From: Taenia hydatigena
Taxonomy: Eukaryota; Platyhelminthes; Cestoda; Cyclophyllidea; Taeniidae
Assembly: GCA_036345935.2 (NCBI GenBank)
Contig: JADWOT020000001.1
Coordinates: forward strand, 26,755,232-26,819,231
Reading direction: 5' to 3'
DNA length: 64,000 nt
The notes below the pieces were generated by a model. It searched no databases, had not been told where the DNA came from, and saw only the letters and a program-made list of their open reading frames with translations. Position numbers and translations under genes: made by a program. Shown in pieces: positions 31,812 through 43,680 of this stretch; the stretch's first letter is position 1, and every line of letters begins with the position of its first letter.

Positions 31812-34248
31812 TGCCGACTTAGAACGAACTAGATTCTCATCAGGGTGAATGGTTGCAGGAGAAGTAGAACCGCCTTGTTTCCCTTGTTACGAGTGGACCG
31901 AGAGCAAGAAGCAAGCGCTCTTCATTGTTGGCACAATAAACACAGCAGAGAGACGAGAGTTGCGCTGATTCGAGCAGTACCCTTCTCCATCGAAGGCAGA
32001 TGACGACGGTTCCGTGTCATGAAGTGTGTTCGTAGAACACTTCTCGCCTAACTTTGAGGACTACTTACTCAAGTATATATATTGCAGATGCGCTGATGTA
32101 ATAAAGCGCCTGACGAACTGTCTCTTTTGCCACGTGACGCGGCTGTCAATCTGGTCGTTATAATCGGCAAGGAAGCGTGCGTGTCGGCGAATCTTCCACT
32201 GCGCGATAGCATTCGTCCTTCTCTGAGCGTGCATTATTCTCACCACCTAACCTCGGTCATGTCATTAGTGATAGAGATTGTTCTTTGCCTGCACTCAATC
32301 CACTGGTTTGGGAAGAGTTAAGTGAATCCAGAAACCAATCATGAATGCTGGTTGGTCAGTTATTTATCGAGCTCGCTTCCTAGTCAATCCTCTCTCTGAC
32401 TGCAACACCAGCATGAAGCAGTTTGGGAAGCGTGTCAATTGTTGTTCAAAACAACATGCTGTGGAAGGATGGATATCGCTTAAAGGATCTCACAGACGAA
32501 ACACAGGATTATCAACAAATAAGTACTCTGAACCGAAACACAGTCTCTTCAAATCAGTGATACCATCGTGGGTATTGAGTTACGGTAGCCGCCACACGCT
32601 CTTCACTGACATGCAAGATGTCCACCAAAAGTGCTCTCAGATGTTTCTCTGTTACTTTTACTCTTGGTGACTCATTGGCGTCCAAATTTTCAAAAATGTG
32701 CTGACCAGAAGAAGGAAAGCTACAGCATCGATTAGACGCAGGAGAGCGAAGTGTTATGGGTTCTCACAGTCTGAGTGAACCCCAAGTCTTCCGACAATTG
32801 CTCACAGGTCAAGAGCCATCAGTAACCATCAACATGGACTCATGTGTAGGCGCCTTCTCCGCTGTTCAGTTTCCTTGCCAGATTCCATTCACTTAGTCGC
32901 ACCTTGACTCATTCGTTAAATGGGCAACAGTGCCTCTGTCTTCAGGCCTCTATCTGATGAGTTCCTCCTTTCTCGTTTGACCAAACCATCAACCTGACCT
33001 ACCAACTGCTTAACTGACTAGTTTCCAGCACGGCTTACCCCATTACAGTATCTACTTTCTCTGGAGGCGTTGCTGTCACCCCTGCAGACCTTGATGTCTT
33101 CATGACGAAGGTGCTAGCAATGATGTGGCTCATTGCAGATGGGTAAATTAAAATTGATGGATGAGTATACCCAAAGAACTGGAAGATATTGTTGCAAAAC
33201 ATTAACACAAACGCAGCGAAGTCTCATACTCTGAGGTGAAATTCCTCCCTTTCTTCTACTTCGATTATCTTTACAGTGGAAAGTTGTGAAGTTAATCAAA
33301 GTAGAAGGTAGGTAAGAATTTTATATCAGATTTTTGAAACTTTCACTTGCGTTTACGTTGCTGCTTTACGACGAAAAACCCGCGTTTTGGCAAAATTGGT
33401 GGTGTTTGACAATGAGCTCAGGTTTGACTTAAAAAACCCGAGTTGATTGCTTCGCATTACATAAACAGTGCAACGCCCACTTAGGGAGAACGAAATCGCA
33501 AAACAGCCTCCTTTCAACAATATCTTCACGGCACCGAAACGTGAGGGTAGCGATGTGGTTGGCTCATTGCTCGAAAGAGCAAAGACAAAGACTTGAATTT
33601 CGTGTGCGTGACAGCGAGTGGTCAGGAAGGCGATGTGAGTCGCTGTTGCGAGCGTGGATCGAGTGTAACAAATCCAGCGAATAATGCTGTGCTGCAGGGT
33701 ATTTGGTGGTCATGTTGTGAGAGTGAGCGATAGGTTGAGGTGAGGAGAGCAAATGAAAGAAAATGGGATGACGCGATTTGTAGCTAAAGAGAAGGGAGCA
33801 TGTGGCAACGTGCTCGTAGATTTAGATGCATGGATTCGCAAGTTGTGGGATGATTACAAAATTTAGTGCCAATTCATTAATGATAATCTTGGTTGTTGTC
33901 ATCTGTTTAGGTGCTAAGATTTGCTTGAACCAAATTTCTGTCATCTAATAGCACTTCTTTTGCTAAATCTAAGCTTTGGACTGAATAAGTAGGTGATGTC
34001 ATGCTTTCAATTTACCCTACACTCGTAAAATTAGCACTGAACAGCCTCTGGTGTCAAATGTTTGGAATTACATCTCGGAAACTTGGCAAGGTTGACTGGT
34101 CAGTGTTTGCACAACTCGCAATGTAACACTTCAAATTCTGACCAAACTGTCTGACGATGGTGGCCACTACCACGATGATGGCCACCGTGGAGGCAATTGA
34201 GGCTTGTTGCGAAACGAGCAATGGTAGGATGTCAGGCTCTTGTGTTCA
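31812..34248. mobile_element. 2.4-kb insertion inside copy B
   Basis: Copy C passes directly from the sequence matching CACATCCCAATAA (31,811 in B) to that matching TCGTCACCGTCGCCGAG (34,249 in B). B has about 2.4 kb between these points. The inserted part itself contains a relative of the repeat core (GAGGACTACTTACTCAAGTA near 32,057). No clean target duplication or terminal inverted repeat was seen, so it may be an older nested repeat or sequence lost from C. Confidence 0.7.
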
Positions 34249-35459
34249 TCGTCACCGTCGCCGAGATTGCTACAGCTGCTGGAGAGTTGATGAGTAAAGA
34301 CACGCTTCCAACTGTCAAATAGATCTACCAGTTTTGGCTCGCTTGCCTTGCTGGACCATTCTCTTAGTCAGGTGATGGGCGTTCTGAAGACATGCTTCTC
34401 GTTAAGGAAGAGAACTAAATCCATAATGGCAACGATGACTAGGAAGCAGCGTAAGGCTACTTCCGTTCCATTGCGACGGGTAGTGTAGGGAAACTTCATT
34501 GTGGACACTTCTACGGATAAGTTGCTAAACTTTTGACCTCGAAGATGGAAATGGGGTGCAAGGAGCAGCCTCACCTTGCATGGAGGATGACATTCCCTCA
34601 TTTCGGAAAAAAGTCGTTTAAAAGAGGCTTCAACAAGGTGCGCTATCACCATATTGCAAGTTAGCTGTACTGGGTGATTACTCTGTCACGATGCAGGAGC
34701 TGTCAGCTCACCTGCGTTTTTCACATGCCGCCAACCCCATCTATATGTATCAACACATTGTAAAATGCAACATTTCAGGTCAGGTCTAACATTTGGCCCA
34801 CACACACTCAGGTATCAACCAGGCGTTAACCGCTTGAATAACTTGTAATTCGTTCGTGATACTGTCAAACCAAAGGATTCCAATCCTTTAGGCTATAGCG
34901 AGTATGTATGGTGGTAGCTGTCAGTATATGCTTCTAAGCGATGATTAAACAAAGCAACCGAAGAAATACACCACTTTCTCCCCAACTCGACAGCTATGAG
35001 CAACTGCAAGACGTCAACGGGACTGCAGAGAGCTTCTCATGATGTGCTCAATATCCCGCGAGGCGACTTGGTAGGGACGCACGCCTTAAGGGTGTGCGGC
35101 GTCTTACTGACCACAAGCCTAGTAATGGCATCAACTGACTGAGGCACAACGTTCCACTATTGCGTTTGGCAGTACGATGGGCAAATCGTGGTCATGTATC
35201 AGTGGACTTGACTTTTTAAAGGCACATCCACTAGCCCCGATAAATTTTAGGCCTCGCCTGACTTCATCCTTACAGCAGTCTAGTCGGCTTTACTATTGCA
35301 TTCGTTACGCTTACTTCTTGCAAGTGTGATACCCACAGAGGTGTTCTTCCGGCTAAGCGAACCCTCGTAATTTCCGTGGTGTTAGGACCCACTAGGGAGA
35401 TATGAGACAGAAAAGAACAAATAAGGGAGAATTTTTCTTATTTCCTTGCTCGTAAGTCT

Positions 35460-37210
35460 CTACTGCTGTGAGTAGCTGTCCCTGACTTCCTCTGAGTTAC
35501 CACTGCCTGTGATAGTTGATTAACGCGATAGCTGGTTTAGTCCAACGGGTCAGATGATAAATGAGCAGCGGGTACTTAAGAGAGATTAAGATGAGTAGCA
35601 TGAGAGTCTCGAATGCAGATACTGTTAAATACTCAAATGGGAACTAAGAACATGGCTTTTGATTTTAGAGAATTGATTAGTAAAGATTTGTTAAGGTATC
35701 ACAGGATCTGATGAGTGAGTAGAAGAAGGGAAGACAGAGAGAGCTGGACTTCTTAAAGAGGGGAACGGGTGGGTGCCACAATCGCTACTCTTGATGAGCT
35801 GCAGTATTTGAAGCAACTTCTAAGCATTCCTAGATTTTCCTCCTTTGAATAGAAACGCGAAACTACGTGAGCCACATAACACGCACTACACTCAGCAAGG
35901 GACTTTCCGGTCTTGTTGCGGTCTCCTTTCCACAGTCCAGCTATTTCAGTCACGAGTCGCACACACACCCACCTTCCCACGCAAGTAAACAAGCGAGCTG
36001 ACTGATTGGCAGATGGGCACGGAAAGACGTCTCGCAGATGCATTCGTTGTCTGACCTCATCACCAAGTCACCAAAGTGTTGGAAGGGCTATATGGCTGCC
36101 TCGTCAATCGTCAAGGCGAAGATGACATGACTCTGTCGCAGAGAAATTGTCAATTTTCGACAACTGCAACAAGCTTATGGAGGATTGGTACACATCTATG
36201 TCAACTTCAAGCATTACACAATGGACTAGTGCATCCAACTTCGCTGCATAATGAACTACAAGCCTGAACATTTGCCTTTCTCCTTCACCTGACTTAAGAG
36301 GCGTATCAGCTGTCCATAGGGCAGTGCAATTACGGTCAACTTACACAGCCGTAGTCGTTTCCGCCTCATTGCTAATTACTGTGCTCAGACCTGCTTACTG
36401 ATCACTTTCTAAACTTATTCGGTCACGAGATTTCAGTCTGTGCTACTAATGGGCATGTTTTCAGTGTTCTTGGTAACCGATCTACTGGTTTACGAGGCAT
36501 AGATCCCCTCCAAACAACACTCCTTTAGTGGCAGCCAGTACCGTGATCATTGCACCTCCTTCTCGTACAAAATATCCTTCAGACATCGTGGATGCCAGAG
36601 TCTCGGGGAATGGCAGCTGAATATTCACTTCATCATCATGAGGTGTAATTAGTGGATCCTCTTTAACCTCCTGCGCAAGTTGACCGCAACTGCATTAATG
36701 GAGTAGGATTCGCCACTTCTCCATGGACAGATGTGCACGCCACTTGAGACGGGTGAGAGAGGGTGGCGGATATTCAGCCTTCTAGTTTATTTTGGGTCAA
36801 GTTTGGGCGTACAAGCTCATGGTGTAGTGTTTAAAGTTGACGTAGACGAGCACCACCTCTACGTATGTTTGCTTGGGGTGTCGGACATGGACATGACGTC
36901 TTACTAGCCTATTCACCAATTAGTCAGTTCACTCGTTTGCTTGCATGGGAAGACAGGCGTGTGGACGACTCATGACTGAAGTAGCTAGACTGTGAGAAGC
37001 AGGACACTATCATTTTATTCCTCCACATAGGTGCTCAATTATCTCAAATTGAAACCTATGCTCCCGGATACCATCTGAGCACTCAATAGCACTTGCATTT
37101 AAAGCACTCATGCTACTCATCCTTACCTCTCTTGAGTACTCGTTAGCATTCATGCTCCGACCCATTCAGCTGCTCAACTACCTCGTTAACCGACTATTTT
37201 AAATACGAGT
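35460..37210. repeat. Internal palindrome within copy B
   Basis: The left half (about 35,460-36,400) is inverted and diverged relative to the right half (about 36,640-37,210). Anchors: CTATTTCAGTCACGAGTCGC (35,940) against GACTCATGACTGAAGTAGCT (36,967), and CAATTACGGTCAACTTACAC (36,331) against GCAAGTTGACCGCAACTGCA (36,674). The same internal structure is present in copy C. The element therefore has long inverted internal arms around a short centre. Confidence 0.7.
36480..36745 (-). pseudogene. Relic frame (KEDPLITP...SEGY) in copy B
   Basis: On the minus strand: LKWRAHLSMEKWRILLH, a stop, then QLAQEVKEDPLITPHDDEVN, LPFPETLASTMSEGYFV, EGGAMITVLAATK and a stop. Copy C (57,090-57,340) has the same series with small changes, and E (63,720-63,900) has LERRTWLSIVECN, EEHSLTTLCYEGESTELP and ETLASA. 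In all of these the stops interrupt a recognisable common frame. Confidence 0.4.
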
Positions 37211-38869
37211 AGGATAGGGGCAGCAACGCACAGCAGTAAACTCTCCAATAAGGCTAACACAAGCAACCAATTCACAGCAAATGCAATCATTGTGTGATTG
37301 TCTTCTTTGTACTTCTCGTCAAGCATGTTGCGCTGACTGATGCATCAGGATTCGAAAAGGCCATGTTGGTTGCAGCCTTCACATTGTCATCACATGCTTC
37401 TAGCGCTCGTTTCGTTTACATACGCAGAATAATAAGCACACTCTAGTGGTGAGCAGGAGCCTTCTCACACAACGGCTTGTGCACGGCTCTCCCGTGTACT
37501 CCAGTAGGCGGACTTTAGAAGCACGCACATGCACTACTGAAATAACGCAAGCAGCACCAGACCACATAGATTTTAGATGCCTTCTATGGCTGACAATCGT
37601 TTCCTTCACGTAGGCTCTTTATGATGGCCAAAGAGGCGCGGTAGTAAAACGCTATTATTGTGGGATCAGTAGACCTGTGATGGAATCTTCTGGGTAAAGA
37701 AGCAGGGGAGGAATGCAACTCACAAGATCCTCCTTAATATCCATTTCAAGCAGTGGCAAAGGCATCCAAGTGTTCCATCAGCTAGTTCGACGCTGCCCTC
37801 GTGTTCGAGATGGTTGTTAGACAGACACGCTGACAGGCGTTGCGTGTAAAGCCCACTCCTTGACCGCTACAACTGTTGGTAACTGGTTTCACCTAGCAGA
37901 TACGATTAAAGCAAATTAAGTTCTAAAGACTCCAACCAAATACGGCTCATGACTCATTGCTCTGACTCTTAAAGATAAATAGGAGGATGTCGTCTTTGAT
38001 TTAATTGTAAGCCTAAAGGAAGGTGCTTAGTAGAGTAGAAGGGGGAAGCGCCATCACTTCGATGAACGAGGAATGAAAAGGCACATCAAAACCAAATGCC
38101 GCTAGCACAATTAGTTCAGCAAGAATGAACCAAACAAGATCTTTGAGATACCTAACAATCAATAGGTAGCAAAAATATCATAAGCCATTTATTTTCTGAA
38201 CCAGGACTGATTGCTTTTAACTCAAAAACTAGTATGAGGACCGACGCACAAAATCACTCATCACGGGTGCTATAAACGAAGCTCAAAACACATAAACAAT
38301 TAAATTTCATATTATTTAATTACGCATTTGAGTGCAAAGGTCTTTTTCATCACCTAAGAGATGGCTTACATTGTAGAAGCATGAGAATTCGCTAGTTCCG
38401 CCCCAACTGGTGGTCCTCCTCTCACAACTTCTGGTAGCATAATACAATCGCTTTAAGCGTTTTTAGAAGCAGCTTATAATCCTTTAATACAAAAGTAGGA
38501 AATTTGGATAGAAAAATGTGTGACGCTGGCCTCTAAGTGATTTCAAATTCATGCAGGAACCAGTAGAAACAGAAACATCTTTGGAAATTAGCAAGTGGCA
38601 GTATCTGCTCAAATGACTCGTTAGTAGCATGTGCTATCCACAACTCAAATAGTACGCTTCCCAATACAAGTTTAAATGGCTTATAAAATTTAACAGTCTA
38701 TCAGAGAACCGACCAAATATAGCTGCTGCCAACAAACGCTAAGCACAACATCCTCACCGAATCGAAGCCCACGGGCAGCACCCAGAGCGGAAAGGGCTAG
38801 CTACCATCCACATTGTGCGCGTCCATCCACAGGAGGAGTTGGGTCTAACTACTTAGCCACATTCAACTT

Positions 38870-41590
38870 TTGTAGTAGCCAAGGCCGACCCAGAGAGAAT
38901 TTGAGCATCTGCATGCTTTGGATGTGGGGAAAGGTGACCAAGCGGCAGGAACGAAGCACCATCGTCCATTCACCGAGCGGATCAGAAACCTGAGAAATGA
39001 AACCTCGCACTGCACCTGCGCCGAATAAGTCGCGATGTAGACCTGTTCAAATAAAATATTAGTGCGTAACATTTGTCAGCAGTCGGCTCCTCCCAGCACT
39101 GACATTAGACCCTTCCCCATTCAAAGACGCCTTCGTCTTCTCTGCTTCCATCTTGCCCTTCCTATGAACAGTAACCTCGTTCGTGTTTGTTGCTGCCTTT
39201 AGCGATTTCAGCAGGTAGAGAACTGTCCCTTCTCGTTCCTTGTATTGGACATGCTAGGCAGAGGTTGTTGAACCCAAAGTACAACGAGGAATATAATCGG
39301 GCAGGATGCTTGAAAGGACTAATGGAGGAGATGGTTTGCTGAAGCAGTTAAGGAAAATGTGGTAGCTGAATGGCTACTGTGGCTAGACGCCCAAATCGAT
39401 GGGTAAAAGAAGAAGAAAAGAAGTGAACGGATGATGTACGAGTAGCATGTGGATGAATGGATTGATGGCCGGTTGAAAGAAGGTCCACGTAAATGCAAAG
39501 ATAAGCCAACCATAGAACGCATACTTCGTAAATGATTGGAATGCTTGGTGCGTGCATGAATGCAGCCGAGATGGATGAGTGCAGATGCTCAACTTTGCTC
39601 TGGAGCAGATCTGGCCCCCGCAAAAGTTGGATGTGGCCAATTAGCTAGACCTAAACTCTCCTGTGGGTGAACGTGCACAAATAAATGTCAGTTAGAACCT
39701 TCTGTTCGTGCGTAGTGTTGGCGACCTTCAACATGGCGAGGAGTTTAGTTGGTGGGTAGTAGCTATCCGTAGTCGATTTCCTGGCATACTACAATAGGTC
39801 CGGCGTTCATCCCATCCGACTTGACCATCGCTTTCTGAGACCGAGTAGCTTAAGTTTAGGTGGGTGGCATTCTCCATTACTAGTCGCATGAGTAACGAGG
39901 TAGCTTGATAAGGATGAAGGACGTAAGAGAAGGCCTGGTGCTGTCACCACTTCGTCGTCGCCTTTGTGACAGATGCTGCTGCGAGGAGGCAGAGATACAT
40001 GCACACGCGCCGCTCTGCTGACACGAACGGCCTGATCATCCAATGCACTACATCATCCACTAATGGATGCAGACCACGAGCGGCTTCGTCAAGTAGACAC
40101 ATTTGTAACATTTATACGCTGGACTAAGTAGTTCTCAAGGTTAGACGAAGAGCGTTCGACGAATACGATTCTTTACACAGAACTGGCATCATTTTTACCC
40201 TTAAAGGAGAAAAGAACTCGCTCTGTCTGCCCTCACTCTGTCGTAATGAGGGAGGAAAGTCAAGTGTCACACTGCTCAAGGATTTGTTAAAAAAAGAATG
40301 TGAACGAAGGACCACAATCTAGCTACTCTATTTGCAGGTGGTGCAAGCTTTACTGCCCATCTAAGTTAGCAGGGAAGGAAATTCGTGTGATAAGCTGAGC
40401 AGATCACCGACTTCTTACCCACCCACCTACCTATCTGCGTTGGGTGCACTATCCACCCGCGTATGGAGACTATCACTCGGCGCAGATCTTAATGTCGAAT
40501 CGACTGAGGCTTCTGGTGATAAACGTGTCCAGATGGGTGTCTCAGGGAGAGAAATTACGAGCAGTTTCAACCTCCGGCTTTTGGACTTTAGATGTCGATT
40601 AAGCTGGCCCACACGCGATCTCTTGACATGTTTGACGATGTAGGGATTCCAAAGATGAAATCGACATACGCCATCCACATTTCCTCAACCACCACCAATG
40701 CTTGTGCCATTGCCTTCTACCTGGTACTGCCCACAAGAAAGGTTAAAAGAAGGCACTGACATGACAAAAGCTCTGTTTGAATCATGCAAACATGCAACAG
40801 GGTGTGGCAAAGTGAGAGGAGAGAGGGGCGGAAAGGAGATCGACTCCCAACCAAGGAAACAGCCTTGTGATTTCATATGCACCCACTTTGCAATATTGTA
40901 CATTTTCTGTGATTTAGCATGCTTAATACAGGTTTAGAGAGTTGAACACCTACTGTGGCCGCCGTGCTGTGAGGCTTTGTAGGAGATCCAGGCAAAGTGA
41001 GAAATATAAGCTTAATTTGAGGATCCATGTGGATCATATCCAAGGTTAATGCAATAAAGAGACCAATTAGCAATGATAATGTTATGAAATGTGTTGGTTT
41101 AAAGGCAGAATGAGAAAGATGAGGAGAGAGATTAGCGCCTACAGTAGGGTAATCGTCCAATTAGAAGAATAGGATTGAGTTTTGTGGATTAAACTAATCT
41201 GAAGCTCAGTAAACCCATCTCTTAGTCTTGTAGCCCCCTCCTACCTCCTGATAAGAAGAATAAAAGGCCAAGCAAATGGATCACATTTTAATATTTGAAT
41301 TCAATATGCTGACAGGTCATGTTAGGTTGGTTTAACAGGACAATGTCCATAACTGCAAGAAGGAAAGTTTTCGTGTTCCTCAGAGGAATCGAGGAGCTGG
41401 AGTGGATTGTCGAGCTCTGCAACACACCTACCACGTCTAAGTGGCAATGATGAATGATGGTTGGGCTTATCCCCAAGTGCTCGACACTTGGTGCATTTCA
41501 GTGACAACTCTCTAGCCACAGGTACCACGCAGTCACAGGATGATGCTTTACCTCAGGGACCCAGTACAGCTCTGTTAGTCCCCGTTTATT
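38870..41590 (-). mobile_element. Dispersed repeat copy D with a 0.9-kb insertion
   Basis: Inverted relative to 21,270-22,760 of copy A and to 61,060-61,760 of copy C. Anchors: CTCTCTAGCCACAGGTACC (41,508), ACTAAGTAGTTCTCAAGGTT (40,123) and GTACAACGAGGAATATAAT (39,280). Sequence from about 40,385 to 41,295 has no counterpart in A or C and appears inserted. It contains a stretch (TTTGAATCATGCAAACATGC) related to 49,600 and 52,360. Confidence 0.7.
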
Positions 41591-42590
41591 TTACCTAATT
41601 AGCTAATGGTGCAACACCTATCATGAAAGTTGGCTTAAAACTGAAAAAAAAATGCTTACGAAGGCTTGGTTTTATTTGAAGTAAGACATGGACTGCATTA
41701 CTAACCTGCTAGAGTGTCCAAGTAGAGTTAAGAGAATAAATTGAGCTTAAAATAAATGCAGTTCCTAAGTGTGCTATGGCAGTCATTTAAATCACCTTGC
41801 AGTGACTTCTCTCTGGATGAACGCCGACCCATCCAGTGAGAGAAGCTATGGCAAGTCGCCTGCGTGCATTCGAGGCTGACGAGCAAACTGGCCCTTCTAC
41901 TCACCTAGCCAGAGAACTGGCCAACTAACCATGGAGTTCGCAAATACCAGTTGGACTGTTTGTCTACCTGTCATCAAGTCAGCTAGCTAGTATTTAGCAA
42001 GCTGGCATCCTTGTCAACTCAAATAGCACCCAGTTCGGCCCCAGCTACTACATCAATGTTAAGCAGTCTAAGAGATTTCTCAACTGATGCTCAAAACTCT
42101 ACAATTAATATGTTTGGAAGGTGTATTTACATAATGTGCAGACCACTTGATGAGACATTGATAAATCAGAAAGATGGACGAAACAAAGGATTCTTGACAG
42201 ACGTGAACTAAGAAACGAAACGCAGTTTCTTTGCATACTGTTAGGTTCATTGATGGAATCGTTGCCCACTTTAACTCACAGTAACCTTAAAACGCTCTTT
42301 GATGGCGTGCATGGAGGTGTAAATCGCTCATTGGTGTCTTTATTGCTGTGGGGTGGAGCACGGATGCCACTTGTATCTGTTCTGGAGAGACACCTACCGG
42401 AAATAGGAAGGCGATGGCATCGATGGACGCTAGGAGATCGAGATGCTAGAGGTGTTTGCGATTCCGCCGAAAATCAAGTCTGCTGTCAACCACTCAGAGG
42501 TCAAGAGCAATCAGTTACTAATCGGATTGACCACCGCATCAGCCATCAATGGCCACAGATCTGTATCTTCACTTCAGTGAATTTCCAAGT
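41591..42590. other. No gene supported
   Basis: The 181-codon plus-strand frame at 42,250-42,795 is the longest open frame in the window. It has no recognisable domain, and its 3' part lies in a decayed repeat, so I do not call it. A stretch near 42,490 (CTCAGAGGTCAAGAGCAATC) resembles 32,805. Confidence 0.4.
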
Positions 42591-42599
42591 AAGCAGGTT

Positions 42600-43680
42600 G
42601 TGCAAGCACTGCTTCTTTTTGGCTGGAATATCATGTTGCGGTTGCTACAATCGCAAAGAACTAGCTTCAAGGCAGAGCGAGTTGTTACGGTGTGAAATTC
42701 CTGACTGTAAATTCAGCAGCGGTGCGCCAACGCATCCGCATGAGTGCGATGGAGTGTGTGCATGCAGGCAACTTTCTCCATCACTGGTGAAGTGATGAAC
42801 GAGGTAGAGTGATGAAGGTCAAGCACAATTATAGAGGGACTAGTTTTATCGCTGCATCGCTTTGTCCCTTTAATAAGTGCCGCTCTAATTAGCCGAAGAT
42901 GGAGACACACACGCCGGCCTGCCAATTTGTACGGCCAGATTGACCACCTCATAATCCACCAACGTTGATGGCACTTTAGCTGCGCCTTTGCATTGGCTCC
43001 TTTGCAGCATACATTTGTTGGATTAAATAATCATCTTGGTTGAATGAGACGCGTTTGGTAAACACAGGGTCCCATGAGGAGATGCTTGAAGTTGGTATAG
43101 GCGGGTACCACCTCTCCGTGGGTTCGTTTGAGTTGTCGGTAATAGACGATTTCTCTGCAATGAAGTCATATCGTCTTCCGCTCCCACGATTAATGGGCTA
43201 GCTGTTTAGCACTTTTGGCATCAGTGGCATAACAATGTTGTCCATCTTTCATTCACTCACTTTATCGAAAATGAACTCGCATGTTGGCCTGCATGGACAG
43301 GCAGCTGTGCGCTATTCGTGACAGGAGAAGATAGATTGTGGTCCTTCTTTTAATTTCGTTCTCCAATCAATTTACTTCAATATGCCGCAGGTTCCTTGCT
43401 ACTCCCTTCCTCCTTGGCTTTGTTTCCTTGAGACGAGTAGGGTGAGAGAAAGTGGCGAGTACTCTTAATTGCTGGTGATGCAGTGAGCGAAGCAGAGTGA
43501 TGAGGGTTATGCTGCCTTGGGGAGTCCATATCACCCTTGAAGGAGGATGACGACGCTTTCGTAGTGAAAGGCGTGTTCGCCGATCGCTTCTCGGCTAGCA
43601 ATGATGAATACTCAGCCAAGCATATACACAGCGAATATGCCGACATGAGAGGGCGCCTGGGCATCCGTCCCCATTAGTGA
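42600..43680. repeat. Degenerate mixture of the dispersed repeats
   Basis: Contains, in order, a piece like 21,100-21,160 (GAACGAGGTAGAGTGATGAA), a minus-strand piece matching the 57,640 region (YYRQLKRTHGEVV frame, near 43,090-43,190), and a plus-strand piece with the core motif near 43,590-43,650. It looks like several fragments jammed together. Confidence 0.5.

Larger units (their letters stand above)
30239..37955 (-). mobile_element. Dispersed repeat copy B, left arm of a giant inverted repeat
   Basis: Inverted relative to C (55,881-61,060). The outer junction is at GTGACGTTAGAAAATGATTT (30,239), paired with the C sequence ending CAACGTCAC at 61,060. The inner junction is at GCTCATGACTC (37,955), paired with GAGTCATGATC (55,881). 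The homology is colinear throughout, with one 2.4-kb interruption at 31,812-34,248. It contains relic frames near 31,410 (plus) and 36,480 (minus). Confidence 0.85.

Noticed and set aside
42250..42795. 181-codon open frame
   Set aside because: No recognisable motif, no paralogue that keeps the frame, no splice evidence, and the 3' part belongs to a decayed repeat.
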